Source: DATARH01 sp035648415 (GTDB lineage: Bacteria > Pseudomonadota > Alphaproteobacteria > ATCC43930 > CGMCC-115725). From it: a stretch of 31,237 bases of DNA. The notes beneath the pieces were generated by a model that was not told the DNA's origin, searched no databases, and saw nothing but the letters and a program-made list of their open reading frames with translations. Position numbers and translations under genes: made by a program. Positions 1 through 6,818 of this stretch are shown here, in pieces. Location: assembly GCA_035648415.1 (NCBI GenBank), contig DASRLO010000150.1, forward strand, positions 1 through 31,237, read 5' to 3'. How positions within the stretch are numbered: position 1 is the stretch's first letter; each line of letters starts with the position of its first letter.

Positions 1-50
1 TAGCGCAGCTCCTCGCGCCGATACTCCGCCCGGGTGATTTCAGTCCACAT
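1..50 (-). CDS. IS5-family transposase, N-terminal fragment cut by window edge
   Basis: Reading leftwards from the ATG at 50-48 gives MWTEITRAEYRREELR, the characteristic N-terminus of IS5-family transposases of Alphaproteobacteria, whose next residues are usually of the type YASDLTDAEW. A purine-rich AGGGGG (about 58-63 on the plus coordinates) lies about seven bases upstream and is a good ribosome binding site. Only 16 codons are visible. The DDE catalytic residues lie beyond the window, so it cannot be said whether the transposase is intact. Confidence 0.75.
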   Translation of the reverse strand, partial: MWTEITRAEYRREELR

Positions 51-129
51 GTTGTGGCCCCCTGTTTGTCTGACAACAACAAGGAATCACAACTCACTGA
101 AATCACCCAATTCATTTCAAGTCAGGCTC
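1..129 (-). mobile_element. End of an IS5-family insertion sequence
   Basis: The left edge of the window holds the 5' end of a transposase gene read leftwards plus its upstream non-coding end. The likely outer boundary is position 129: on the minus strand the element would begin GAGCCTGACTTGAAATG, similar to terminal repeats of the IS1031 group of the IS5 family as I recall them. The next three bases, TCA (130-132), would fit the 3-bp TNA target duplication of that group. Methyltransferase coding sequence starts directly after the boundary, so the element appears to have inserted into that gene. The other end lies outside the window, so the duplication cannot be confirmed here. Confidence 0.7.
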
Positions 130-130
130 T

Positions 131-1267
131 CAGGATGAGGGCGGGGTGAAGCCCTGGCAGGAATGGCAAATCCCGCGCGAGGCCGGTGCGGCATGGCCGG
201 CCGAAGCATTGAAGCTGCATGCCGAGTGGTGGCAGGCGCGGATCGCTCGGCAGCAGGAGATCGACGCCTCGATCGCCGCCAAGGCCGAGTTCGAGTACCT
301 CTACGACAAGCCTTACCCCGACCCGTCGCGCACCCGCGTCGCCGGGCCGTTCACGGTCGAGAGCCTGTCGCCGCATCGGGCGCTCGCGGTCGACCACGAC
401 GACAGCCTGATCGACACGCTGTCGCTTGCGGAGGGCGCCCTCGCCGAAGACGGCGCGGAATGGGGCGACGGCCCTTCGACAGGCTCAGGGCCGGACTTCG
501 CCGCGATGGTGCTGGAAAACCTCAAAACCGCCGGGGTGCAGCAGGCGCACAAGGAAGACCGCATCGCCTTTACCGCGCTCGTCCCCTGGCCCGGCGCGTT
601 CATCTGCGCCGAGGGCACTTATCTCGAAGGCGAGACCCAGCGCCGCGCCGGGATTTTCCTCGGCCCCGAATTCGGCACCGTCTCCCGCCCCGATCTGGTC
701 GAAGCCGCCCGCGAGGCGGCGGATTCGCGGTTCGACATGGTGATCGCCTGCGCCTTCAACTTCGACGCCCATTCGTCGGAGTTCGAGCGTCTCGGCCGCA
801 TCCCGATCCTCAAGGCGCGGATGAACGCCGACCTGCACATGGCCGGCGAGTTGAAGAGCACCGGGTCGGGCAATCTGTTCGTCGTGTTCGGCGAGCCCGA
901 CATCGAGATCGAGGAGGTTAACTCCCTTGGCGGCGACAACGATCAGGTTCGGGTCAGGATCAAGGGCGTCGATGTGTTCCACCCGCAAAGCGGCGAGGTC
1001 GTCTCTGGCGGGCCGGAATCGATCGCGCTGTGGTTTATCGACACCGACTACAACGAGGAGAGCTTCTTCGTCCGCCACGCCTATTTCCTCGGCGCGGAGA
1101 CCGACCCCTACAAGGCGCTGAAGACCACCTTGAAGGACGAGGAAGCCTGGGCCAGCCTGAAGAGCGACACGTCCCGGCCGTTCCCAAAACCGCGATCCGG
1201 CCGCATCGCGGTCAAGGTCATCAACCATTTCGGCGACGAGGTGATGAAGGTGTTCGCGGTGCGGTGA
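131..1267 (+). pseudogene. Site-specific DNA methyltransferase (Mod type), C-terminal remnant
   Basis: The frame encodes only the C-terminal third of a large adenine-specific DNA methyltransferase related to type III Mod proteins (COG2189). Recognisable family blocks are WWQARIARQQEIDASIAAK, RVAGPFTVESLSPHR, GVQQAHKEDRI, GPEFGTVSRPDL, VIACAFNFDAHS and the ending RIAVKVINHFGDEVMKVF. Family members are usually over 800 residues. The catalytic DPPY-type motif and the SAM-binding glycine motif are upstream of this part and absent. The open frame runs back to the IS boundary at 129; a GTG at 146 could start a 373-residue product, but no activity is expected from it. A palindromic repeat (469-493) is inserted in frame between EWGDG and DFAAM. 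I infer a gene truncated by the adjacent insertion sequence. Confidence 0.8.
469..493. repeat. Short palindromic repeat with TTCGACAGGCTCAGG core, inside a gene
   Basis: Seven-base arms CGGCCCT (469-475) and AGGGCCG (487-493) flank the loop TCGACAGGCTC. This core is the common dispersed REP-like sequence of sphingomonads and other Alphaproteobacteria, recognised by translations such as FDRLRAG, LRQAQG or PEPVEG. Here it is read in frame as PSTGSG and lengthens a variable linker of the methyltransferase remnant. It is the only copy I see in the window. Confidence 0.6.
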
Positions 1268-1303
1268 CGCCAGGGTGGGGCGCAGCCCTCTGAGCCGGCC
1301 TCG

Positions 1304-1312
1304 TGCTATAAT
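1304..1312 (+). promoter_or_regulatory. Extended -10 promoter candidate for the gsp block
   Basis: TGCTATAAT combines a perfect TATAAT (1307-1312) with the upstream TGn of an extended -10 element, 39 bases before the gspH ATG. No convincing -35 hexamer lies 16-18 bases upstream, which extended -10 promoters tolerate. It falls in the only non-coding gap (1268-1350) before the otherwise overlapping gspHIJK genes. Confidence 0.5.
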
Positions 1313-1350
1313 GCCGGCGCGCGCTTCGCAAAACCGCGGAATGGCTGGAA

Positions 1351-1827
1351 ATGGCTCCACGTCTGGCTCTCTTCAAGCCATTCCGGCCGGATCAGGTCCG
1401 GCCAAAGGGAAGCAACATTTCGGGCTTCACCCTGATCGAGCTTCTCATCGTGCTGGCGATCGCCGGGGTGGCGCTGGCGATCGCGGCGCCGCTCTTCGCC
1501 CGCCACGCCACCGGCCCGACGCTCACCGCCGCGACCGAAGAACTCCGCGCCGCCTTGCGCGGGGCGCGCAGCACCGCGATGGTCGAGGACCGCGCGGTGG
1601 TCTTTCAGGGCGACGCCGGCGGCGGCTATTGGCTCGACCGCCGCCATTTCACCCTGCCGCTGATGAGCGGCGTCCAGCAACTGCGCGTCGCCACCGAAGG
1701 CGGGCCGCGGATCTCGTTCTACCCGTCGGGCGGATCGTCCGGCGGCCGCATCCTGGTCAGCAGCGGCAACGGCCAGCGCGAGATCGCGGTCGATGCGCTC
1801 ACGGGGCGGACGGATGCGCTGCGCTAG
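1351..1827 (+). CDS. gspH: Type II secretion minor pseudopilin GspH
   Basis: This 158-residue protein carries a prepilin leader ending in SG followed by FTLIELLIVLAIAG, the type IV pilin-like cleavage site and hydrophobic helix (cut expected after Gly25, Glu5 conserved). The rest matches GspH-type pseudopilins (ELRAALRGARSTAM). It would be processed by the prepilin peptidase and sit near the tip of the periplasmic pseudopilus of the type II secretion system. It opens a tight cluster; its stop overlaps the start of gspI. The leader is long for the family, so an internal start cannot be excluded, but ATG 1351 is the first good start after the candidate promoter. Confidence 0.85.
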   Translation: MAPRLALFKPFRPDQVRPKGSNISGFTLIELLIVLAIAGVALAIAAPLFARHATGPTLTAATEELRAALRGARSTAMVEDRAVVFQGDAGGGYWLDRRHFTLPLMSGVQQLRVATEGGPRISFYPSGGSSGGRILVSSGNGQREIAVDALTGRTDALR

Positions 1828-2254
1828 ACGGGGGCCGTCATTTAACCCCGGCGAAAGCGCTGCGCCCGCCGGCTTTACCCTGATCGAGGTGCTGGTCGCG
1901 CTGGCGATCGTCGGGCTGGCGCTGGCGGCGGTCGCCGGGGTGTTCAGCAACGGTCTCATCGGCCACGAGACCGCGTCCGACGCCGAGGCGGCGCTGGCGC
2001 TGGCCGAGGAGCGGCTGGCGCTCGCCGGCGCGACCGCGACGCTGCGCCCGGCAACCGACAAGGGCGTTTTTGCCGGCCGCTTCGCCTGGCAGACCACGGT
2101 CGCGCCTTATGAGGAGGGCGACGACACGCGGCTCGCCCAGCCCACGGGCCTGCCGCGGCTCTACCGCCTCGCGGTCAGCGTCGCCTGGCAGGACGGGCGC
2201 CGCAGCCGGCAGCTTTCGCTGGCGACGCTGCGTCTCGGGAATGCCGCGCCGTGA
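1814..2254 (+). CDS. gspI: Type II secretion minor pseudopilin GspI
   Basis: After a short basic leader, AGFTLIEVLVALAIVGLAL marks a prepilin cleavage site and N-terminal helix; EVLVALAI is typical of GspI. Minor pseudopilin I is thought to nucleate the pseudopilus tip with J and K. I chose ATG 1814, which gives a leader of about 20 residues and a 14-base overlap with gspH; an in-frame ATG at 1793 is possible and would give 153 residues. The stop overlaps the GTG of gspJ by four bases (GTGA), so translation is probably coupled. Confidence 0.85.
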   Translation: MRCARRGPSFNPGESAAPAGFTLIEVLVALAIVGLALAAVAGVFSNGLIGHETASDAEAALALAEERLALAGATATLRPATDKGVFAGRFAWQTTVAPYEEGDDTRLAQPTGLPRLYRLAVSVAWQDGRRSRQLSLATLRLGNAAP

Positions 2255-2835
2255 CCCGGCCGCGCCGCGACGCCGGGTTCACCCTGATCGAGGTGGTGGT
2301 GGCGTTGGGGCTGAGCGCGTTTGTCTCCCTCATCCTGCTGCACGGCATCCGGCTCGCCGCCTCCGGCCTCGACCGGCACACGCGCCAGGCCGAGCGCCTC
2401 GACAGCCGGCAGAGCCGCGCCGACCTGCTGCGCCGCACGCTCGGCTCCGCCGCCCTCGTGCCGCGCAGCGCCGGCGGCGAATTCATCGGCAAGCCCGACC
2501 GGGTCGAGTTCCTCGGCGTCGCCGAGGACAGCGGTCCGGGGCTTTACCGGATCGCCCTGACGGTCGACCGGACACGCCCCGATCGCCCACTGATCCTGCG
2601 GCGCCAGCTCGCCGGTTCGGCCGGCGACCCGCGCGGCGCGGCGAGCATCATCGCCGACAGGGTGCGCGATTTCCGCCTCGGTTATTTCGGCGCGGACAGC
2701 ACCAACGCCGATCCGGCGTGGCACGACCGCTGGGAAGCGATGAGCATGCTGCCGCTGTGGGTGCGCGTGATCCTCGACAGCGACGGCGACCCGCCGCAGC
2801 CGGCGATCGTCGTGCGGTTGTGGGGTGCCGGGTAG
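2251..2835 (+). CDS. gspJ: Type II secretion minor pseudopilin GspJ
   Basis: A 194-residue protein beginning with a GTG codon inside a GTGA overlap with gspI. The leader MTRPRRDAG is cut before FTLIEVVVALGLSAFVS, the pseudopilin signature. The C-terminal part (RVRDFRLGYFG ... MLPLWVRVIL) resembles GspJ family members, which pair with GspI and GspK at the pseudopilus tip. The stop TAG shares one base with the GTG of gspK. The length is normal for GspJ. Confidence 0.85.
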   Translation: MTRPRRDAGFTLIEVVVALGLSAFVSLILLHGIRLAASGLDRHTRQAERLDSRQSRADLLRRTLGSAALVPRSAGGEFIGKPDRVEFLGVAEDSGPGLYRIALTVDRTRPDRPLILRRQLAGSAGDPRGAASIIADRVRDFRLGYFGADSTNADPAWHDRWEAMSMLPLWVRVILDSDGDPPQPAIVVRLWGAG

Positions 2836-3734
2836 TGCCGGAAAACAACAGCGAACGCGGCTCGATCGCGATCCTCGCGCTGTGGGGGGTGGCGCTCATC
2901 TTTATGCTGATCGCGCCGGTCGCCTTTGCGACGCGCGGCGAATTGCAGATCGCTCGCAATGCGTTCGCGGTGAGCCGGGCGCGTCACGCCGCCGAGGCCG
3001 GGACGCAGCTCGGCATCGTCCGCCTGCTGCGCCGCCGCGATGCCGGCACGACCGCGTTCGACGGCACGCCGGAGGGCTGGCGGCTCGGCACGACAACGGT
3101 GGCGATCGCGATTTCCGACGAATCCGGCAAGATCGACCTCAACGCCGCGCCGCAGGAGATACTGGCGGGGCTGTTCGCCGGCGCCGGGGCGCCGCGCGAG
3201 GCAGCCGAGCTCATCGCCTGCAACGTGCTCGACCGGCGCGGCGACACCGGCACGATGTGCCCCGAGACGGACGAGCCGCACCCGGCCCGACGCTTTTCGG
3301 TAACCGAGGAACTGGCCGAAATTCCCGGCATCGGCGAGCAGCTTTACGACCGCCTCGCCGACAGCGTCACGGTGGCGACCGGCGCCTCGGCGATCGACCC
3401 GCTGGTCGCGCCGCGCGCGGTGCTGATGGCGATTCCCGGCGCGACCGACAGCATGGTCGACGATTTCCTCGACGCCCGCGCCAGCGTGCACGACCTTGCC
3501 TCGGCCGGAGCCGGCCTCGTCCCGGCCGCGGCGATGCAATACGTGGTGACGAGCCCGCGACGCGACTTCACGATCGCGGCGACCGCGACGACCGCCGATG
3601 GCGCGCGCTACCGCGCCGAACTGCTGGTTCGCCTGACCGAGCAATCGGCGCACCCCTATCAGATTATGGGCTGGCGCACGCCGCCGGCGGATCCGGGCGC
3701 GAATGTACGCCCGCCGCGGCGTCGTGCGCCTTGA
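2835..3734 (+). CDS. gspK: Type II secretion minor pseudopilin GspK
   Basis: The 299-residue product starts at GTG 2835, overlapping the gspJ stop. The N-terminus ERGSIAILALWGVALIF is the GspK form of the pilin helix: the cleavage Gly is followed by a small residue rather than Phe, and the usual Glu5 is missing, as expected for the tip-capping K subunit. Further on, DESGKIDLNAAP and the helix-hairpin-helix-like stretch EELAEIPGIGEQLYDRLADS are family hallmarks. GspK is the largest minor pseudopilin, and this size fits. A 75-base gap separates it from gspL; other junctions in the cluster overlap. Confidence 0.88.
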   Translation: MPENNSERGSIAILALWGVALIFMLIAPVAFATRGELQIARNAFAVSRARHAAEAGTQLGIVRLLRRRDAGTTAFDGTPEGWRLGTTTVAIAISDESGKIDLNAAPQEILAGLFAGAGAPREAAELIACNVLDRRGDTGTMCPETDEPHPARRFSVTEELAEIPGIGEQLYDRLADSVTVATGASAIDPLVAPRAVLMAIPGATDSMVDDFLDARASVHDLASAGAGLVPAAAMQYVVTSPRRDFTIAATATTADGARYRAELLVRLTEQSAHPYQIMGWRTPPADPGANVRPPRRRAP

Positions 3735-3809
3735 GCGCGGCGGTCGTTCCGCGCCGCCGAAATTTCCTCTAAGCTCCGCCGATTCCGACCACGAGGCCGT
3801 CGGCCCACC

Positions 3810-4949
3810 ATGACGATTGCCGCCAACCGCCCGATTAAGACCGCGCGCTCCCGCGCGGTGCTCGGCCGTGCGCTCGGCTGGTGGCTGGCCGAGCTGCGCG
3901 CCTGCCGCGACGATCTGCGCCGCTACGCCGCGGCGCGCGGCCGGCGCGGCATGACGATCGAGGCCGGCGAGCGCTATTGGCTGCTGCGCCAGGGTCAGCG
4001 GCCGATCGGCCAGATCGACGTGCGGGCGGGCGACGCTGCCGGGTTATCGCGGCTGATCCCGCCCGCCGCGCGACGGCGCGCGGTGATCGTCGAAATCCCG
4101 CCCGAACGCGCGCTGGCGAAAATCGTCAGCTTCCCGGCCGGGGCGAAAGGGCAGCTCGACCGCATCCTCGGCTTCGAGATCGCGCGGCATTTCCCGTTTC
4201 CCGCGGACCGCGTCTATTTCCAGCACCGCGTCGTCGGCGAAGGCGACGACGGCACGAGCGCCATCGCGGTCGAGATCGTCGCGGTGCCGCGCGAGATCGT
4301 CGACGGCATTTGCCTGACCCTGGCCGAAAACGGGTTGCGCCCGGCGGCGATCGCGGTCGCTGGCGCGGCCGACGCGAAGCCGCTTTTCCTGCCGACGGCC
4401 ACGCTTGCCGTGGTGCGCCGCGACGCCGCGCCGGCGACGCGTCTGCTCGGTTTTGCCGCATTCCTGGCCGGGCTGGCGGTGCTGGTGTCGTGGCCCTTGG
4501 CGCAACGGGCCGAACTCAATTCGCTCGACCGTGAGATCGCCGCGTTGAAGCCGCGCGCCGAAATGGCGTTGCGCAGCGGCGAGGCCGAACGCCGCGTCGG
4601 CGCGCGCAGCGCCGCGATCCTGGCGCTGCGCGCCGGCCGCCCGCCGCTCGTCGCCGCGCTCGACGCGCTGAGCCGCGCCGTGCCGGACGGGTCGTGGCTC
4701 CTCTCGCTGTCGATCTCCGCGCGCGAAATGGTGCTCGACGGACTGTCGCCATCGGCGGCATCGGTGGCGCTGGCGCTCGAAAAGAGCCGCGATGTGACCG
4801 GCATCGTGTTCCGCTCGCCGATCAACCGGGAAGCCTCCGGCCTCGAACATTTCCAGCTCGGTGCGACATTGGGAGTGGCCCAGGGTACACCACCGGCCGC
4901 GCTGCAAACCGCTCCGCAGAGCGCGCAATCGGGCGATTTGAAGCCGTGA
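3810..4949 (+). CDS. gspL: Type II secretion inner-membrane protein GspL (PilN-like domain)
   Basis: A 379-residue protein with an actin-like cytoplasmic N-terminal half (PERALAKIVSFPAGAKGQLD, with FEIARHFPF near residue 122), one membrane segment at about residues 210-230 (LLGFAAFLAGLAVLV) and a periplasmic PilN/fimbrial-assembly-like domain (SLDREIAALKPRAE, ALDALSRAVPDGSWLLSL). GspL couples the secretion ATPase GspE to the pseudopilus through GspM. GAGG about 13 bases before ATG 3810 may serve as ribosome binding site. The C-terminal tail is rich in Ala, Gln and Pro. The last codons overlap gspM by GTGA. Confidence 0.82.
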   Translation: MTIAANRPIKTARSRAVLGRALGWWLAELRACRDDLRRYAAARGRRGMTIEAGERYWLLRQGQRPIGQIDVRAGDAAGLSRLIPPAARRRAVIVEIPPERALAKIVSFPAGAKGQLDRILGFEIARHFPFPADRVYFQHRVVGEGDDGTSAIAVEIVAVPREIVDGICLTLAENGLRPAAIAVAGAADAKPLFLPTATLAVVRRDAAPATRLLGFAAFLAGLAVLVSWPLAQRAELNSLDREIAALKPRAEMALRSGEAERRVGARSAAILALRAGRPPLVAALDALSRAVPDGSWLLSLSISAREMVLDGLSPSAASVALALEKSRDVTGIVFRSPINREASGLEHFQLGATLGVAQGTPPAALQTAPQSAQSGDLKP

Positions 4950-5506
4950 CCCTCGCCGAGCGCTCTGCCCTCGGCCGCCCCTTGGTTAGCCGTGTCGGGG
5001 CGTTGGCGATCCTCGCGCTGCTGGTCGCGGCGTTCTGCATCGGTCCGCTCGCGGCATATTGCGGCCTCATCGGCGACAACAGCGACGCGCTCGCCGCCAA
5101 GGCGGAGCTGCTGCAGCGCTATCGGGCGCTCGCCGACGCCGGGCCGAGCGCCGCCGCCCCCGCCGGGCCCGCGCTGATCTATCCCGACATGGCGGAATCG
5201 CAGGCTTCGGCCTTGTTGCAGGAGACGGTCAAGAGCACCGCCGCCGCCGCGCATGTCCAGGTCCAGGGGCTGCAGGTGCTGCGCGGCGATGCGGTGCCCG
5301 GCGCCACGCGCATCGGCGTCAGGGTGCGCGCCAGCGGCGACACGGCGAGCCTGCGAAATCTGATCTACGCGATCGAGACCGCGCGACCGCTGCTCTATCC
5401 CGACAATCTGCAGATCCAGTCGCACGCGACATCCCCCGATGCCGCGACGGGCCCGCTCGACTTCCAGCTCGACATTTCCGGGTTCAAAGCGGAGCCGGCG
5501 CCATGA
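4946..5506 (+). CDS. gspM: Type II secretion inner-membrane protein GspM
   Basis: The 186-residue product begins at GTG 4946, in the GTGA overlap with gspL. It has a short cytoplasmic N-terminus, one membrane helix (VGALAILALLVAAFCIGPLA), a coil region (AAKAELLQRYRAL) and a periplasmic ferredoxin-like domain with the GspM/GspMb pattern (LLQETVKSTAAAA, IYAIETARPLLYPDNL, LDFQLDISGF). GspM partners GspL in the assembly platform. The ATG of the next gene overlaps its stop (ATGA). Assignment rests on position and architecture as much as on sequence. Confidence 0.78.
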   Translation: MTLAERSALGRPLVSRVGALAILALLVAAFCIGPLAAYCGLIGDNSDALAAKAELLQRYRALADAGPSAAAPAGPALIYPDMAESQASALLQETVKSTAAAAHVQVQGLQVLRGDAVPGATRIGVRVRASGDTASLRNLIYAIETARPLLYPDNLQIQSHATSPDAATGPLDFQLDISGFKAEPAP

Positions 5507-5991
5507 TCGCGGTAAAGCTCCCAGAGCTGCGCCTCAATCATGCGCTAGGCGGCGCCGTGGCCCTGCTCGCCGGCCTCGCCATCTGGCCCTGGCTGGTGCC
5601 GCCAAGGGCCGCCGCCCGGCCGCTCGCGGCGCCGCAAGCCGCCGCCCCGGCGCCGCTGCTCGCCGCACTGCCGGAGCTCTCGACCTATGCCGCGATCGTC
5701 GAGCGTCCGCTCTTCACGCCGTCGCGGCGGGCGCCGCCCGGCGCGGCGGCGGCGGCGCCGGGGCCATCGATCGAGAGCCGCTACCGGCTCGTCGGGATCA
5801 TGGGCGCCGGCGCCACGCGCAAGGCCTTTGTCGCGGAGGGCGCGCACCGCGCGGAGATCGCCGAAGGCGATTTGTTCGACGGCTGGACGGTCAAGGAGAT
5901 CGGCCGTGACCGCGTGCTGCTGACCTCGCCCGCCGGCGAGGCTGCGTTGAAATTGAGCCGCGCGCCACCGGAGCCGGCGAAAGCTCAGTGA
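5503..5991 (+). CDS. gspN: Type II secretion GspN/GspC-like protein
   Basis: A 162-residue protein with an N-terminal membrane helix (GGAVALLAGLAIWPWLV), a Pro/Ala-rich periplasmic linker, and a small C-terminal domain: AIVERPLFTPSRR, YRLVGIMGAG, KAFVAEG, IAEGDLFDGWTVKEI and DRVLLTSPAG. That block is the homology-region fold of GspC, which links the platform to the secretin GspD; alphaproteobacterial clusters often call such short forms GspN. It lacks the PDZ domain of classical GspC. It ends the gsp block and its stop overlaps the convergent DUF882 gene by seven bases, leaving no room for a separate terminator. Confidence 0.72.
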   Translation: MIAVKLPELRLNHALGGAVALLAGLAIWPWLVPPRAAARPLAAPQAAAPAPLLAALPELSTYAAIVERPLFTPSRRAPPGAAAAAPGPSIESRYRLVGIMGAGATRKAFVAEGAHRAEIAEGDLFDGWTVKEIGRDRVLLTSPAGEAALKLSRAPPEPAKAQ

Positions 5992-6707
5992 CCGGCGGAG
6001 AACGCCGCCTCGGCCTTGGCGACGAGGCGGTGGAAAGCCAGACGCTCGCGCGCCGATAGCGGTTTGCGCGCGTCGCCGAGCGACAAGGTGCCCTGGTCCG
6101 AGACGCCGAGCTCGCCATTGGCGATCAGCCGGCGCATCTCCAACAGCAGCCGCCCGAAACCCGCGCCGCCGAGCTCCCAGTTGCGCACCGGCCCGGTGTC
6201 GAGATGGATAAAGTGCGATTGGGGATACCAGCCGACGCCGCCGCGCTCCATGGCGCGCGCCGTCTCCATCGCCACGTCGAGCCGCGCCGGCAAGTAGATG
6301 TCGAGCGCCCGGCCATAAATGTGCTGCGAATTGTCGGCGACGCCGAATGTCGTGCGGGCCAGCATCTTGTTAGTGGCGCGGGTGCGGTACGCCGAAAGCA
6401 CGGTCGCCTGGGTCGCGCCGACGGATTCCATCACCCCGGCGAGAAAGTCGAGCACGCCGACATCGTAATCGATCGTCTCGCCCGAATAATGGTCGCGCAG
6501 GAAGGCCGAGAGGTCTTCCATCGCCGCGGCGATCGGCCCGCCATCGTCGCGGTAGGGACCGTTGAAGGTTTCGCCGGTATGCGCGTTGACGAGCTTCAAC
6601 CGGCGCAATTTCGGCAAGGCCGGCGCGGCCCGCGCCGCCCCAGGTAATACCAGAGCGGGGCCCGCCAGAGCCGCCGAGAGGAGGGAGATAAACGCTCGCC
6701 GGTCCAT
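5985..6707 (-). CDS. Tat-exported DUF882/YcbK-type (M15-like) peptidase
   Basis: The protein starts at ATG 6707 with a twin-arginine signal (MDRRAFISLLSAAL ... ARA|AP). The body matches the DUF882/YcbK branch of the M15 D-Ala-D-Ala carboxypeptidase superfamily: LKLVNAHTGE, LSAYRTRATN, SQHIYGRALDI (His and Asp metal ligands) and SHFIHLDTGPVRNW (second His ligand). Such proteins act on, or bind, peptidoglycan in the periplasm. A longer frame back to a TTG at 6752 exists but would bury the Tat signal. It lies about 100 bases downstream of the big cytochrome gene on the same strand and might be read from the same transcript, but its function suggests an independent cell-wall role. Confidence 0.82.
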   Translation of the reverse strand: MDRRAFISLLSAALAGPALVLPGAARAAPALPKLRRLKLVNAHTGETFNGPYRDDGGPIAAAMEDLSAFLRDHYSGETIDYDVGVLDFLAGVMESVGATQATVLSAYRTRATNKMLARTTFGVADNSQHIYGRALDIYLPARLDVAMETARAMERGGVGWYPQSHFIHLDTGPVRNWELGGAGFGRLLLEMRRLIANGELGVSDQGTLSLGDARKPLSARERLAFHRLVAKAEAAFSAGH

Positions 6708-6786
6708 CGCCGCCACGATAGCACAAGTTCCGCCTGGAGCACCCGAAACCAAGCGCCGATCGCGCGCGGCTTCCGTCGGCGCGAAG

Positions 6787-6818
6787 CGGCTCAGGGCAGC
6801 GGCGGCTCAGGGCAGCGG
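6787..6818. repeat. Perfect 16-bp tandem duplication over the cytochrome stop codon
   Basis: CGGCTCAGGGCAGCGG occurs twice head to tail (6787-6802 and 6803-6818). The right-hand copy contains the TGA that ends the large cytochrome gene (6809-6807 on the minus strand), and the left-hand copy repeats that trinucleotide 16 bases further on. It looks like a replication-slippage duplication and does not change the protein. Confidence 0.85.

Noticed and set aside
3732..3762. Hairpin-like GCGGCG / CGCCGC between gspK and gspL, considered as a terminator
   Set aside because: The stem is only six bases, no T-run follows, and the gene order argues for read-through.
6708..6752. Longer N-terminus of the DUF882 protein from a TTG codon
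   Set aside because: It would add 15 residues before a well-formed Tat signal that begins at ATG 6707.
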